Shown: positions 62,166 to 64,000 of the stretch, one piece after another
Layout: each line of letters begins with the position of its first letter
Numbering within the stretch: position 1 is the first letter of the stretch
Made by a program: the position numbers and the translations under genes
NCBI GenBank assembly: GCA_037127255.1
Contig: JBANSL010000016.1
Span: 4,528,501 to 4,592,500 of the forward strand
From: Persicaria tinctoria
Taxonomy: Eukaryota > Streptophyta > Magnoliopsida > Caryophyllales > Polygonaceae
DNA: 64,000 nt
Direction: 5' to 3'
Notes under the pieces: generated by a model
What the model saw: only the letters and a program-made list of their open reading frames with translations
What the model was told of the DNA's origin: nothing
The model's database searches: none

Positions 62166-64000
62166 ATGATTGGAGCAGGGAAGACGAAGCAGTACTCCAA
62201 TGTCCTGGATAAACCCCTCAGCAAGGGCAAGCAGGAGGTGAGGTTTTCTTTGCTTAGTTGATATCGCACAAGCTAGTGAAATTCAATTTAACTACCTGGC
62301 TATAGCAGCAATGAGAAGGTTTTCTTTGATTAGTAACCTTTCCGGCTCTAATACGCAATGTTGTATTCCAAATTGCAGGTCAGTTTGAGTGCATTTGCCT
62401 TCTTGTTTTCTGAGCTTGTTCAGTACAACCAGACCCAGGTCGACAACATTGCTGAGCTTGAGAGGAGGTCAATCAGCTTAATATTACTATTGGTTATTCC
62501 TGGGATGAATAAAAGATCCTGGTTATATTATATGTTGTTTATATAATTTTTTGTCAAATTTTCTTTGATGAATGATGTGCAGGTTGGAGGATGCAGGCTA
62601 TGCAGTTGGTGCTCGAGTCCTAGAACTTCTTTGCCACAGAGAGAGGGTAAAGTATACGTCCTACTGTTCAAATTTGGGCGACATATACAATCTCCCAATC
62701 ATATTCTGCTTTGGCAATTCAATTATATTTTATCTGTGTATATCCAGTTGCTGTCTACATTGTACAAGAGAATGAAATCCAAAAGTTATATGGCTATATT
62801 TAGTACTTGTTACTTATATGCACACTAACCTGTAGTTGCGATTTGAAGAACTTCCGTTTTGATTCCACAGGGAAATAGAAGGGAAACACGTCTTTTGGGT
62901 ATTTTATCATTTGTGCACAGCACTGTGTGGAAGGTGTTATTTGGCAAGGTTAGTATAGTGTTGCTTCACAGAGGCATTATATGATTAGAAGGACCCCCTT
63001 TGAGTTTTCGGGATATTTTGGTTCTTTAATCTATTTTCCTGCACAGGAGTATTGTTCTCTCTGTTTCTCATGTAGTCATGTAGCATTGTCTCCTCTTTAT
63101 GTGAACATTTGGTGTACACATAAGTCATAATCACATTACTTGAGAATGCTATGCTCATTTTCTTTAATAACTTATTATGCAGCATTGTTGTTCCTAACTT
63201 CATCTTTGATGTAAACCAAATCAGCCAACCACTTGTAGCATTTTCATTTTAGTGCTCCTTTCTGAATGTTGGAAGTGGCCATTTTCTTGTCTTAGTAATA
63301 CTCCTTATTGTTTAAAGCTTGTAGAATATTTTATAATTGGTCTGTATTTGATTGATAAGTGTGAGATCATCCTGGTTTTGTTTGATCTCAAATTTATTCT
63401 CGATATGCATCAAATATGTTTATGTATGTATTTTTTTATACATCTACTATGTGGTCCAAACCATGTGCCTGGCAGACAACAGATGCATACAAGAAACTAC
63501 TTACCAATTTACCATAGTCATTGTTTGAGTTGACTAGTTCATATGGTGGACATGCTTAAGAGAATTATCTTGCTGCAGAATTTGTCCAGAATAATTTACT
63601 GGCTTATTTATGTCCTTTCAGGTTGCAGACTCACTGGAGAAGGGCACTGAACATGAAGATGAGTACATGATCAGTGAAAAAGAGCTTCTTGTCAATAAGT
63701 AAATGCATCATTAGTTTGTGAAGTCCACAATTTTGTTTTAAGTTGATGTGAAAACTTGTGTTTGGAGCTGAGATATCAATCTTTTGCTAGGTTTATATCC
63801 ATACCAAAAGACATGGGTGCCTTTAACTGTGGGGCTTTTGTCGCTGGAATAGTGAGGGTATGCCTTCTTTAATCTGTTAACCGGCTCTCTTTGCAGAAGA
63901 GTCTGACATGTAATTCTTTCTATTGAAGGGTGTGTTGGATGGTGCGGGATTTCCTGCTGTTGTGACAGCCCATTTTGTTCCCGTGGATGGTCAGTTGCGA
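62166..64000 (+). CDS. TRS31: TRAPP complex subunit 5 (TRS31/TRAPPC5), 3' end outside window
   Basis: A core subunit of the TRAPP tethering complex and guanine-nucleotide exchange factor at the Golgi, of the BET3/TRS31/TRS33 fold family. Exons 62166-62237, 62379-62467, 62583-62646, 62871-62948, 63622-63698, 63791-63857 and 63929-64000 (runs off the edge) give 173 residues in one frame. Seen: N-terminal IGAGKTKQYSNVLDKPL, SLSAFAFLFSELVQYNQ, RLEDAGYAVGARVLELLCHR, and FISIPKDMGAFNCGAFVAGI followed by VTAHFVP, all typical of TRAPPC5. Plant homologues are about 195 residues, so roughly the last 20 are missing. A leader intron is likely. FIPS5 is its divergent neighbour. Confidence 0.94.

Overview
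The window is nuclear DNA of a flowering plant, most likely a eudicot. All genes but one are split by AT-rich GT-AG introns, the protein families are plant types, and the AT-rich spacers are packed with plant mobile elements (hAT and Stowaway MITEs, MULE-like elements, SINE- and LTR-type remnants). I cannot fix the genus. No organelle, bacterial or viral block is evident.

Layout. At 1-13.8 kb (+) lies the C-terminal part of a giant VPS13 lipid-transfer protein, 27 exons, open at the left edge. At 13.8-21.4 kb is a gene-free, transposon-rich spacer. At 21.4-22.5 kb (+) is an intronless, GC-rich class V (GH18) chitinase. At 22.5-29.0 kb is a second repeat-rich spacer with a minisatellite carried between inverted repeats. 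At 29.0-31.8 kb (+) is a type-B response regulator. At 32.5-34.4 kb (-) is a small DUF1068 Golgi membrane protein with a 24-nt microexon. At 34.4-41.5 kb is a third spacer that includes a Pack-MULE-like element with a broken DUF1677 gene fragment. At 41.5-42.6 kb (+) is a temperature-induced lipocalin. At 46.3-51.6 kb (+) is a GPI-anchored GDPD-like (SHV3/SVL) wall protein. At 52.5-60.3 kb (-) is the polyadenylation factor FIP1/FIPS5. At 62.2 kb to the right edge (+) is TRAPP subunit TRS31/TRAPPC5, open at its 3' end.

The genes are not an operon, and each has its own job: lipid transfer and vesicle tethering (VPS13, TRS31), cell wall (GDPDL, DUF1068/ELMO type), defence or chitin turnover (chitinase), cytokinin signalling (ARR-B), stress and membrane protection (TIL), mRNA 3' processing (FIPS5). 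The set TRS31-FIPS5-GDPDL-TIL-ARR-B matches, from memory, the order of At5g58030-58040-58050-58070-58080 in Arabidopsis, so the right half looks like a conserved ancestral block. Exon models were built by hand: every one keeps a continuous frame across GT-AG junctions (VPS13 part 6663 nt, ARR-B 1629 nt, DUF1068 564 nt, TIL 561 nt, GDPDL 2214 nt, FIPS5 4113 nt).

The most unusual signals are in the mobile DNA. Six hAT-type elements have intact or nearly intact 8-bp target duplications, and two of them carry tRNA-like A/B-box modules. There is also a Micron-like element between microsatellites, a nested hAT-in-MULE insertion, a Pack-MULE candidate, and an LTR of about 195 bp left solo inside a GDPDL intron.
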